Shown here piece after piece: positions 26,894 to 34,122 of a DNA stretch of 43,050 bases (positions are counted from its first letter, which is position 1; every line of letters begins with the position of its first letter). The position numbers and the translations under genes are program-made. The notes under the pieces were generated by a model, which did no database searches, was not told the origin of the DNA, and was given only the letters and a program-made list of their open reading frames with translations. The stretch is taken from contig JAKAZZ010000021.1 in the NCBI GenBank assembly GCA_021826315.1, forward strand, positions 1-43,050, written 5' to 3'. This stretch comes from Actinomycetes bacterium (GTDB lineage Bacteria > Actinomycetota > Acidimicrobiia > Acidimicrobiales > Acidimicrobiaceae).

Positions 26894-27718
26894 TCACAGC
26901 TTTCCACTGAGCGCCTCCAGGTCTATAAGTGCGCCGCGCAAGACTTGTTGCGCGATTAGCGCAGTCTCCATTCGTGGTTCAAAAGACTCCTTTAGCTGCT
27001 GACGGGGGTGGATATAGTTCCGAAAGTTTCGAACGTGCTCGGCATGACGCGCGATGTCCTCGCTCAAGACCCTGAGTTCCCGTGCGACGGCGATCAGCTC
27101 TCCAAGCTTCCACTCCTGCACCGGCTTGACCGTTCCCCGTATGCGCGGCGCCGCAGTTGCAGCCGTAAAGGTCGCAGCCTGGGCAACCGCCAGGTCCATA
27201 AGCAAGCCTTCGAGCGTCGAGCCGACGAGGAACACAACCGCCAGTGGTGCCTTCGCTTCAAGGCAGCGCTCAATCTCCCCTAGTCGCGCCGCGACGACTT
27301 GGGCTGACGTTAGCACTGAAGGCAGGGACGCCAGATCTACTCGCGTGAAGTCCTTTGCAAGGAACGCCGTATTCGCCGGATCAGCGTTTGAGGTGGGCAC
27401 GGATAACTGTGCAATAAGCTCGTCGTGGATTGCGAGTTCGAATGGCTTTGGCTCTACACCAGCGAGCTGCTTCGCGACGCGCCAACACTCCAGCAGCTCC
27501 AGGTTCAACTTCGCAACCTCTTCCTGCGACTCCTATTGCCAGATGGTGCGTAGCAAGACCGCTTTTGAACCACTCCCGTATTTCTCATACGGATCAAATC
27601 CAATAGCCGTCTCCACAAAATCAGCGAATCGTGCATTGCTGAAATCCAGCACGTAGCCACCGCCCATTTCGAAAATCGCCTCAAGCTTGCGCTTAGTCGC
27701 GTTGTCGAGAACAGCCAT
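26894..27718 (-). pseudogene. Abortive-infection/HEPN-like protein interrupted by an amber codon
   Basis: Two open frames (27718-27533 and 27508-26894) lie in the same register, separated only by a TAG at 27535-27533 followed by ESQEEVAKL. Read through, the product is 274 residues. The N-terminal part has EMGGGYVLDFSNARFADF and GSGSKAVLLRTIW, a pattern I associate with AbiJ-type N-terminal domains. The C-terminal half ends in a helical region with EHVRNFRNYIHPRQQ, resembling the Arg...His motif of HEPN ribonucleases. The ATG overlaps the Cap15 stop (TAATG), so it belongs to the CBASS unit. An internal re-start near 27508 could still make the HEPN half alone. Confidence 0.7.
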
Positions 27719-28344
27719 TATTCCGCGCCTCGGAACAAGGCCGCCGCGTCATCGAAGTCGTCGACAATCTTCAAACGACGCTTCTCGAAGCGAAGCTCGC
27801 CCTTGCTGTCGCGGTCCGTCCAGTATCTGCCTGCCAGGCGATGAGCAGGCGTACCCGAAATTTCGAGCGCGACAGAGCCGTGGTGCATCGGACTACGGCT
27901 CCGCACATTAGCTCGGGGGCGATTCAAGTAGAGGTAATCAAGCACCGCTACGCCGTCTTGCTGGGCGACCCGTGCGAGAGTCGATGATGAGCACGACTCA
28001 CGCGTCACGAGCCGGATGGTTACGACGGTGGAGGTTTGGCGGACGATCAGATAGGCCTCTACGGGGTCGATGGTTTTTCCGGTTGCGGGATCGACGTACA
28101 TAGACGAGATGGTGCCTTGCCATGTCCCCCGAACGCTTCGAGGAACACTCGGGATTCGCTGAACGGGCGGCAAGCGCCAGAGCCAAAGGTCATACACCGT
28201 CAGCAATAGTGTCGACACCAAGACAGCTCCGGAGAAGTAACGCAACCAGACGAGATTTAACTTGCCACTCGTGCCCCACGAGCTCACGGCAAAAACCCCG
28301 ATCACCACGGCCGCCGTCACTTTGACGATGATCGCACGGTTCAT
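27718..28344 (-). CDS. cap15: CBASS effector Cap15 (2TM plus beta-barrel nucleotide receptor)
   Basis: The 208-residue protein has two N-terminal membrane helices (about 7-24 and 34-54) and a beta-rich domain with the Cap15 hallmarks: VRGTWQGTISS, the LIVRQTSTVVTIRLVT strand, YLYLNRP, HHGSVALEI and LAGRYWTDRDSKGELRF. Cap15 proteins bind the cyclic nucleotide made by the partner CD-NTase in the beta-barrel, oligomerise and disrupt the inner membrane, killing infected cells. The gene overlaps the CD-NTase stop by 4 bp (ATGA). It is intact, but its activating enzyme is disrupted. Confidence 0.88.
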   Translation of the reverse strand: MNRAIIVKVTAAVVIGVFAVSSWGTSGKLNLVWLRYFSGAVLVSTLLLTVYDLWLWRLPPVQRIPSVPRSVRGTWQGTISSMYVDPATGKTIDPVEAYLIVRQTSTVVTIRLVTRESCSSSTLARVAQQDGVAVLDYLYLNRPRANVRSRSPMHHGSVALEISGTPAHRLAGRYWTDRDSKGELRFEKRRLKIVDDFDDAAALFRGAE

Positions 28345-29301
28345 GACTTAAACCCCAGGTAGTTCCAACCAGCCTTCACGAAGGCTCGCGCATCCTCGCG
28401 GCTCCACTTCTGCCCAGGCGCGAAGAGGAACTTGCACTGGTTAACCTCAGGCCAACGAGCGCTCTCCTGGTCTGGCTCAGGCCCGTCGAGTTCGTGGAAG
28501 ACGTGACTAATGATTCCCTTGACGGTGTCGATCCAAGTTGATTGCATGAGGATCGAGTCAGGCACGTTGTAGACGAGGCATTCGATGAAGAACGACGGCA
28601 CCTCACGGTGTGCACCGTCATAGACCATCGCATTTTCAAGTCGCTTCATGGCGATGGGGCTTCCATCGGCAGCTACTACGTTGACCGTCATAGACCATCG
28701 CATTTTCAAGTCGCTTCATGACCCGGACAGCCTGCTTGTAACGCAGATTGCTGCGTTTGTTCTTGGCGACGCCGTTGGTGCGCTGCTGCTCTGGATAGTT
28801 GATCAGCGAGCCACCGTCGGTTTTGAAGACCTTTGAACCCTCGCGATAAGTACCCGAGTTGAAGTAATAACGGAAGTCGAAACAAGGCACAACATCGGCC
28901 TCCACGCGAGCGGAACTCGAATTGATCCTGAAAGCGGTTGATCCTGAGGAGTCGACCTGACCCGAGAATTTCGCCTCTAAAGCGGCCTTAAGCTCGGACC
29001 GAAGGACGCTTGGTGTCCAAGGTCCCTTGTATGACTCACCCGGCACCTTTGCGCCCGGTGTCTCTTCTTTCCAGTAGAAGAGGTTCGTGTATTGAACTGC
29101 AATATCCACGTCGCTATCGGAGCGAACATTTGTGTTGTTTGCATAAGAACCCTTCGCATAAACCTTCATTGAGCAACCCTTGAATACGGAGTGGTTTTCG
29201 ACGGCTTCTCGGATCATCCGGACAGTTCGCTTTTGTTTCTCCTTCTCAGTGTCGCTTGACGGGCCAGTCCAACCCCTGAGCTTGTCTTCAAGTGCCGCCA
29301 T
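28341..29301 (-). pseudogene. cdn: CBASS CD-NTase (cGAS/DncV-like) split by a 70-bp duplication-type insertion
   Basis: The first frame (29301-28636) has the nucleotidyltransferase signature GSYANNTNVRSDSDVDIAV (catalytic Asp64 and Asp66) and a third Asp at about 136 in VEADVVPCF. It runs to VRVMKRLENAMVYDG and then becomes nonsense. The second frame (28709-28341) repeats IAMKRLENAMVYDG and continues with the true C-terminal part (REVPSFFIECLVYN to NYLGFKS). Deleting 70 bp between the direct repeats gives one 296-residue enzyme, the normal CD-NTase size. It would make a cyclic di- or trinucleotide signal for Cap15. The start is 5 bp after the hsdR stop, with aggggaa as ribosome site. As written the C-terminal half is out of frame. 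Confidence 0.88.
28614..28720. repeat. Perfect 37-bp direct repeats flanking a 33-bp spacer inside the CD-NTase gene
   Basis: The 37-mer beginning accgtcatagaccatcgc occurs at 28614-28650 and 28684-28720 with no mismatch. The spacer 28651-28683 is unique in the window as far as I can see. The repeat period is 70 bp, which is not a multiple of three, so one copy plus spacer causes the frameshift in the gene. Confidence 0.95.
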
Positions 29302-29306
29302 CGTGG

Positions 29307-32300
29307 TTATTCCCCTGATCGCTCCACGCCTAGTACAAAAAATCGCTCGAAATATTCGCCGAGTCGTGCGAGTACATGCTGCTTCTTCGCACTGTGACCA
29401 CCGTCGGAGGAAAAGCGCGAGACTGGTGGGAGGATCTCTGTAACAGCAGTTCCGGCAGTTGAAATAGTACCATCACGAAAAGCCCGCTCGATAAACTTCT
29501 TTGTCTCATCTGGTTTTAGTCCTTCTTGAGCAATGATGTCCTCAAGTTCAGCAGTTCGACTTTTATCAACATAGACACGCCACTCATCGTCAATGTTGCC
29601 GGTGGCGGTCACTGAATCAACGAATGCCATAATGAGCTCTTTCTTGTTGCGCAACGAGATACTCGAATCGATGGAACGCTTGATCTGTGAGATCGCCTCC
29701 GCCTCCTTTTCTGCATCATCACCTTGGGTATCACGCCATTTCTGGACGAGCATGAGGACATAGTCGACGTTTATCTCAACTTGTTTTATTAGCTCAATCT
29801 CAAAGACGATGTCATCGTTGATTGACTCCTTCTCGGCATCGTTGACACGCCGAAATTCTGCATAGAGGTCAAGATATACGCTGCGGTAGTCTTGGCTTTG
29901 GCGATCGGTCAGGATCTCGTGGCCGTCAAACTCGTCAAACGAGGTCAGAATGTTTTGCAAGCGGAGAATTGAACCAAAGAGCGCAATGAATTCCTTCTGT
30001 GCGGCTTCACCGATAATCTGTGTGCCTAGCGGGTACTTCGTAAGTAGTTCTTGGGCGCGTTCGGAATACTCTTCGTAATAATCTTCATAGGGTTTGAGAA
30101 GGACGATTCCGCCTGCATCTTTATTGCCAAATAAAGCGATTGCTTCATTGGTCTCTTCTTCTAAGTTGCGAAACGAGACAATGTTCCCGTAGGTCTTCAC
30201 TGAGTTCAATATTCGATTGGTACGTGAATAAGCCTGTAGGAGTCCGTGGTTGACTAGGCGTTTGTCAGCAAAAAGCGTGTTTAGGGTCGTGGCATCGAAG
30301 CCAGTGAGAAACATGTTCACTACGATAACGAGGTCAATTTCGCGATTCTTCAGCCGAAGTGACAGGTCTTTATAGTAGTTCTGAAACTTATCCGATGATG
30401 TATCAAAACTTGTATCAAAGTAAGTGTTGTAGTCATTGATTGCATCGTCAAGGAAGTCCCGAGATGGCCGGTCAAGCGCATTGGTTTCGAAACCTTCTTC
30501 GTCAAGGAAGTCGTCACCGATGTCTTCATTGGGAGCATAGGAGAAGATGATACCTATCTTGAGTTTGCGATCTGAGGGCAAGTTCGTTTGCTGTCTCTTG
30601 AACTCGGCATAGTAAAGTTTCGCCGCGTCAATTGAAGCCGTTGCGAAAAGCGCGTTAAAACCATTGAGACGCTTTCCCTCAATTGCATAATGTTCGGCAC
30701 GTTTTGTCTTTTGGTTAAAATGCTCAAGTATGTAGGCAACAACTTGACCGAGTCTCTCTTTTGCGAGGAGTGCACGCTCGGTATCAATTGCCGAGACCCG
30801 CTTGTCGTCTAAACGTTCAGATACCTTAATGGTGTTCACGTAGTCAATGCGAAATGGGAGGACATTTTTATCGTTGATTGCATCCACGATTGTATAAGTA
30901 TGGAGCTTGTCTCCAAAAGCCTGCTCGGTGGTTTTTAGTTTGGGGTTTCCACCCTTTCCGGCATTTACGGCAAAAATAGGGGTGCCAGTAAAGCCGAACA
31001 GGTTGTAGCGCTTGAACGCCTTAGTGATAGATCTGTGCATGTCACCAAATTGTGAGCGGTGACACTCATCAAAGATAATGACAATGTGTCCGCCATAAAT
31101 GGCGTGTCCTCTATTGCCGGAGACGAAGTTAGACAATTTTTGGATGGTTGTGATGATTATTTTTGCGCTCGGGTCCTCTAATTGCTTTTTTAGGACGGCA
31201 GTTGAAGTGTTCGAGTTTGCTGCGCCCTTTTCGAAGCGATCGTACTCTCTCATAGTTTGATAATCGAGGTCTTTGCGGTCCACGACAAAGAGCACTTTTT
31301 CTACATCGCTGAGCTTTGATGCGAGCTGGGCAGCCTTAAAGCTTGTAAGAGTTTTGCCCGAACCGGTGGTATGCCATATGTAGCCACCAGCGCCAATTGT
31401 ACCGAGTTGTCTATAGTTCGTCGAGATCTCAATCCTTTGTAGAATTCTCTCTGTCGCAACGATCTGATACGGACGCATAACTAGTAAATGCTTTTCGGCA
31501 GTTAGTACGCTATAACGAGTCAGGATATTGAGCAAGGCGTGCTTCGCAAAAAATGTCTTAGTGAAGCCTACAAGATCCTGGATAGGCCTATTGGTGGCAT
31601 CTGCCCACCATGAGGTAAATTCAAATGAGTTAGAAGTCTTGCGAACCTTCTTCGATCCAGCACTCTCGTCGAGGTGTTGGCGCCGGGTGGTGTTCGAATA
31701 GTACTTCGTCAATGTGCCATTACTAATAACAAAGAGCTGCACATAATCAAAGAGGCCAGAACCTGCCCAGAAGCTATCTCTCTGGTAACGATCGATCTGG
31801 TTGAATGCTTCTCGAATATCAACGCCACGACGTTTGAGCTCGATATGAACTAGAGGAAATCCATTAACAAGTACGGTTACGTCATAGCGATTAGAGCGCG
31901 CTGCTCCACCTTGAACTTTGTCAACCTCGTACTGATTTATGACCTGTAGACGATTGTTATGTATATTCGTCTTGTCTATCAGCATGATGTTTTTTGTTGA
32001 GTTGTCGTCGCGCTTTAGAACTTGGATATGGTCCTCTTGGATGCGTTTGGTCTTCTCACCTGGACCCTCGTTAGCCCCAGAGATTTTGTCGCTAAAGAAT
32101 CTCTTCCACTCACCATCTGAGAAACTGATTGCATTTAAGATTTCGATCTGGGTGCGGAGATTACTTATGAGCTGTACTTCACTCGTAATCGGAAGGTACT
32201 CATAGGCTTGCGACTGTAGGAGTCTGATAAATTCTCGCTCTAAGTCCGCTTCTGACTGGTAGGAAGTTTCGGTTGCTACATCCGAGATGAATTCGGCGAC

Positions 32301-32360
32301 AACTGTACTTTCTGAACTTACGACAATTGGCTCGTATCGGCTTGCCTTAGCGTCGGTCAC
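29307..32360 (-). CDS. hsdR: Type I restriction enzyme, R subunit
   Basis: The 1017-residue protein has the N-terminal PD-(D/E)XK nuclease (YDVTVLVNGFP, then HIELKRRG), followed by SF2 translocase motifs: Walker A WHTTGSGKT (near residue 335), DECHRSQFG (near 430), LFGFTGTPIF and the QAYSRTNR arginine-finger motif. A helical C-terminal region binds the methylase core. It translocates DNA and cuts unmethylated DNA far from the target site. The start is GTG, overlapping the hsdS stop by 4 bp (GTGA). The frame is intact. Confidence 0.96.
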   Translation of the reverse strand: MTDAKASRYEPIVVSSESTVVAEFISDVATETSYQSEADLEREFIRLLQSQAYEYLPITSEVQLISNLRTQIEILNAISFSDGEWKRFFSDKISGANEGPGEKTKRIQEDHIQVLKRDDNSTKNIMLIDKTNIHNNRLQVINQYEVDKVQGGAARSNRYDVTVLVNGFPLVHIELKRRGVDIREAFNQIDRYQRDSFWAGSGLFDYVQLFVISNGTLTKYYSNTTRRQHLDESAGSKKVRKTSNSFEFTSWWADATNRPIQDLVGFTKTFFAKHALLNILTRYSVLTAEKHLLVMRPYQIVATERILQRIEISTNYRQLGTIGAGGYIWHTTGSGKTLTSFKAAQLASKLSDVEKVLFVVDRKDLDYQTMREYDRFEKGAANSNTSTAVLKKQLEDPSAKIIITTIQKLSNFVSGNRGHAIYGGHIVIIFDECHRSQFGDMHRSITKAFKRYNLFGFTGTPIFAVNAGKGGNPKLKTTEQAFGDKLHTYTIVDAINDKNVLPFRIDYVNTIKVSERLDDKRVSAIDTERALLAKERLGQVVAYILEHFNQKTKRAEHYAIEGKRLNGFNALFATASIDAAKLYYAEFKRQQTNLPSDRKLKIGIIFSYAPNEDIGDDFLDEEGFETNALDRPSRDFLDDAINDYNTYFDTSFDTSSDKFQNYYKDLSLRLKNREIDLVIVVNMFLTGFDATTLNTLFADKRLVNHGLLQAYSRTNRILNSVKTYGNIVSFRNLEEETNEAIALFGNKDAGGIVLLKPYEDYYEEYSERAQELLTKYPLGTQIIGEAAQKEFIALFGSILRLQNILTSFDEFDGHEILTDRQSQDYRSVYLDLYAEFRRVNDAEKESINDDIVFEIELIKQVEINVDYVLMLVQKWRDTQGDDAEKEAEAISQIKRSIDSSISLRNKKELIMAFVDSVTATGNIDDEWRVYVDKSRTAELEDIIAQEGLKPDETKKFIERAFRDGTISTAGTAVTEILPPVSRFSSDGGHSAKKQHVLARLGEYFERFFVLGVERSGE

Positions 32361-33667
32361 ACCAAAGCCTCTTCGAACGTCAATAGCCGGTCTCGATAAT
32401 GTTCATATTGCTTTCGGCGAGCAGCTAGCTCAGCGGGGAGGCCGGTAGATAGGTCGTTTACGAGTGCATCGAACTTGTCAAGTATATCGACGATTCGGTC
32501 TTGCTCTTCTCGTGAAGGTATGGGAATCGCTATTTTGCCAAGACTCTCGCCAGATATACGACGTACCTTGGTTCCTGTGATGTAGCGCTTCTTGTGCGAC
32601 TGGAATTCGTCGGTCTGAAAGAAGTACGAAACATACTTTGGCGCAAGAGTGTGACGGAATATGAATGCATCTCCGCTGACAGCAACTTGTTCCTCGCCAA
32701 TCCACGCAACAGCTTTACCAACGGCCTTGTCGTCTTCGCTCGTCGTAGCAATCACAAGATCACCAGGGCGGGCTTTACGAGATCTCCCTGCCAACTCTGC
32801 GTCAACAAAAGACACAACTTCGGTAGCGGACGTACCGTAATAAGTATGTACCTGGCCATAGTGAATAGCGCCGATTCCCGAGGAGCGTAAATCTGCTTTC
32901 TGAATCCCGTTACCCCGTACAAACTTCCCAACACTACCCATCGGAATCCTCCGTACACCCCCCGTTTCAGGGAAGCTCAACAATTCATCCCGATAGTAGG
33001 CATACTGACGACGACGGGCTTCCAGCTCTGCTTCCAGCTCTGCTTCCAGCTCTGCTTCCAGCTCTGCTTCCAGCTCTGCTTCCAGCTCTGCTTCCAGCTC
33101 TGCTTCCAGCTCTGCTTCCAGCTCTGCTTCCAGCTCTGTAAACGTATCTAGTATTCGTACGATCTCGTGCTGGACTTCGATAGGAGGGACGGGGATTCGG
33201 AACTTCTTGACTGCATTGTCCGAAATAGCCGGATAGCTTGCGCCGCGCTCGTTTGCCTCGATATAGGTACTGAAATCCGAAGTACCGAGCAAGTGAAATA
33301 GAAAATTGGTCAGAATGAGGTTCGACTTTGGACGCAGGATGCAGTAGCCAGTGCTCGCAATCTGACCATCATGCTCGGCAGAGATTATCGCGTATCGTTT
33401 AAGCGTCGGTCGCGTCGTACCAAAGATCACATCTCCCTCGCGGACAATCTGCTGAGCCCGACTGGGCGCGTTTGCATTCGAAATGGTCTGGGTCTCCGTG
33501 ATGGCATGGGTGTTTCGGTCGACCGAAGTGAGGTCGATGTACTGAAACGCCTCTCCAGCAACACTTGACCATCGGATCGTCGTGCTACGCTGAACGACTG
33601 AACCGATTGACTCGAAGCGAACACGCTCTGGGCACATCAGGTTGATGAGATCATCAATCCGACTCAT
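32357..33667 (-). CDS. hsdS: Type I restriction specificity subunit with long ELEA repeat linker
   Basis: The HsdS protein has two target-recognition domains: TRD1 over about residues 1-150 and TRD2 over about 235-375. Each is followed by a coiled-coil conserved region (VRILDTFTELEAELEA and VDILDKFDALVNDLST), and both halves close with the RRxQYxxYRDxLLxF motif. The first spacer contains ten perfect Glu-Leu-Glu-Ala units (about residues 178-217), encoded by 12-bp repeats. In EcoR124-type HsdS a difference of one four-residue repeat here changes the spacing of the bipartite DNA site. The start overlaps the upstream gene by 4 bp (ATGA). Intact. Confidence 0.95.
   Translation of the reverse strand: MSRIDDLINLMCPERVRFESIGSVVQRSTTIRWSSVAGEAFQYIDLTSVDRNTHAITETQTISNANAPSRAQQIVREGDVIFGTTRPTLKRYAIISAEHDGQIASTGYCILRPKSNLILTNFLFHLLGTSDFSTYIEANERGASYPAISDNAVKKFRIPVPPIEVQHEIVRILDTFTELEAELEAELEAELEAELEAELEAELEAELEAELEAELEARRRQYAYYRDELLSFPETGGVRRIPMGSVGKFVRGNGIQKADLRSSGIGAIHYGQVHTYYGTSATEVVSFVDAELAGRSRKARPGDLVIATTSEDDKAVGKAVAWIGEEQVAVSGDAFIFRHTLAPKYVSYFFQTDEFQSHKKRYITGTKVRRISGESLGKIAIPIPSREEQDRIVDILDKFDALVNDLSTGLPAELAARRKQYEHYRDRLLTFEEALV
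33022..33138. repeat. Ten 12-bp tandem repeats in hsdS
   Basis: The core ccagctctg recurs every 12 bp ten times (first at 33022, last at 33130) without mismatch, with ctt between copies. On the coding strand each unit reads GAG CTG GAA GCA (last unit GCC). Because the unit is four codons, slippage keeps the frame and only changes linker length. Confidence 0.97.
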
Positions 33668-34122
33668 GCCGTGACCTCGGTGATGTCGGTCGACGGGTTA
33701 GCTTGCGAAATCCGCGATTCAATCGGAAAGATAACAGCGAAGGCGAACTGATAGCGGTGCTCAGCGATGTATGCCTTGAGCTTCTCCTCGTCTGCGCTGC
33801 CATGTGCAGTACTGCTCTTTTTCGCCTCGATCACTACGAGGTTGTTCTTAGTGTTCCTGTGATGGATAACAATGTCCGGAAAGACGGTGCGGGCATCTGT
33901 GTCGTTGGTGGAGATGTTTTGAACCGACAACTGCTTCGGGATGTCTCCGTCACGGTTGTATTCACAATCCACGTGCCATTCCTGGAATTCTGACTGGAGA
34001 TATTCGGCCAGCTTGTGGGTGATGCTTCGCTCATTTGCATTAAGTTCGAGCAAGGCAAAATCGTTGCGGAGCAACCTGCAGTACGCCGAATGTAACTTTC
34101 GAATCACTTCAGAGTGCTCCAC
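33664..34122 (-). CDS. Small PD-(D/E)XK-like protein between hsdM and hsdS
   Basis: I start it at GTG 34122 (VEHSEVIRKLHSAY), which has ggaggg 7 nt upstream inside the hsdM end, rather than at the longer frame (34191). This gives 152 residues and a 14-bp overlap with hsdM. It contains NERSITHKLAEYL, then HVDCEYNRDGD and the nuclease-like core FPDIVIHHR...LVVIEAKKS (D...E-x-K). Stand-alone proteins of this type occur near defence genes; the function is unproven. It could be a nicking or accessory nuclease of the R-M complex. It overlaps hsdS by 4 bp. Confidence 0.75.
   Translation of the reverse strand: MEHSEVIRKLHSAYCRLLRNDFALLELNANERSITHKLAEYLQSEFQEWHVDCEYNRDGDIPKQLSVQNISTNDTDARTVFPDIVIHHRNTKNNLVVIEAKKSSTAHGSADEEKLKAYIAEHRYQFAFAVIFPIESRISQANPSTDITEVTA

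Noticed and set aside
33022-33138. CRISPR or minisatellite outside genes
   Set aside because: It is a pure 12-bp tandem repeat in frame within hsdS, with no spacers.
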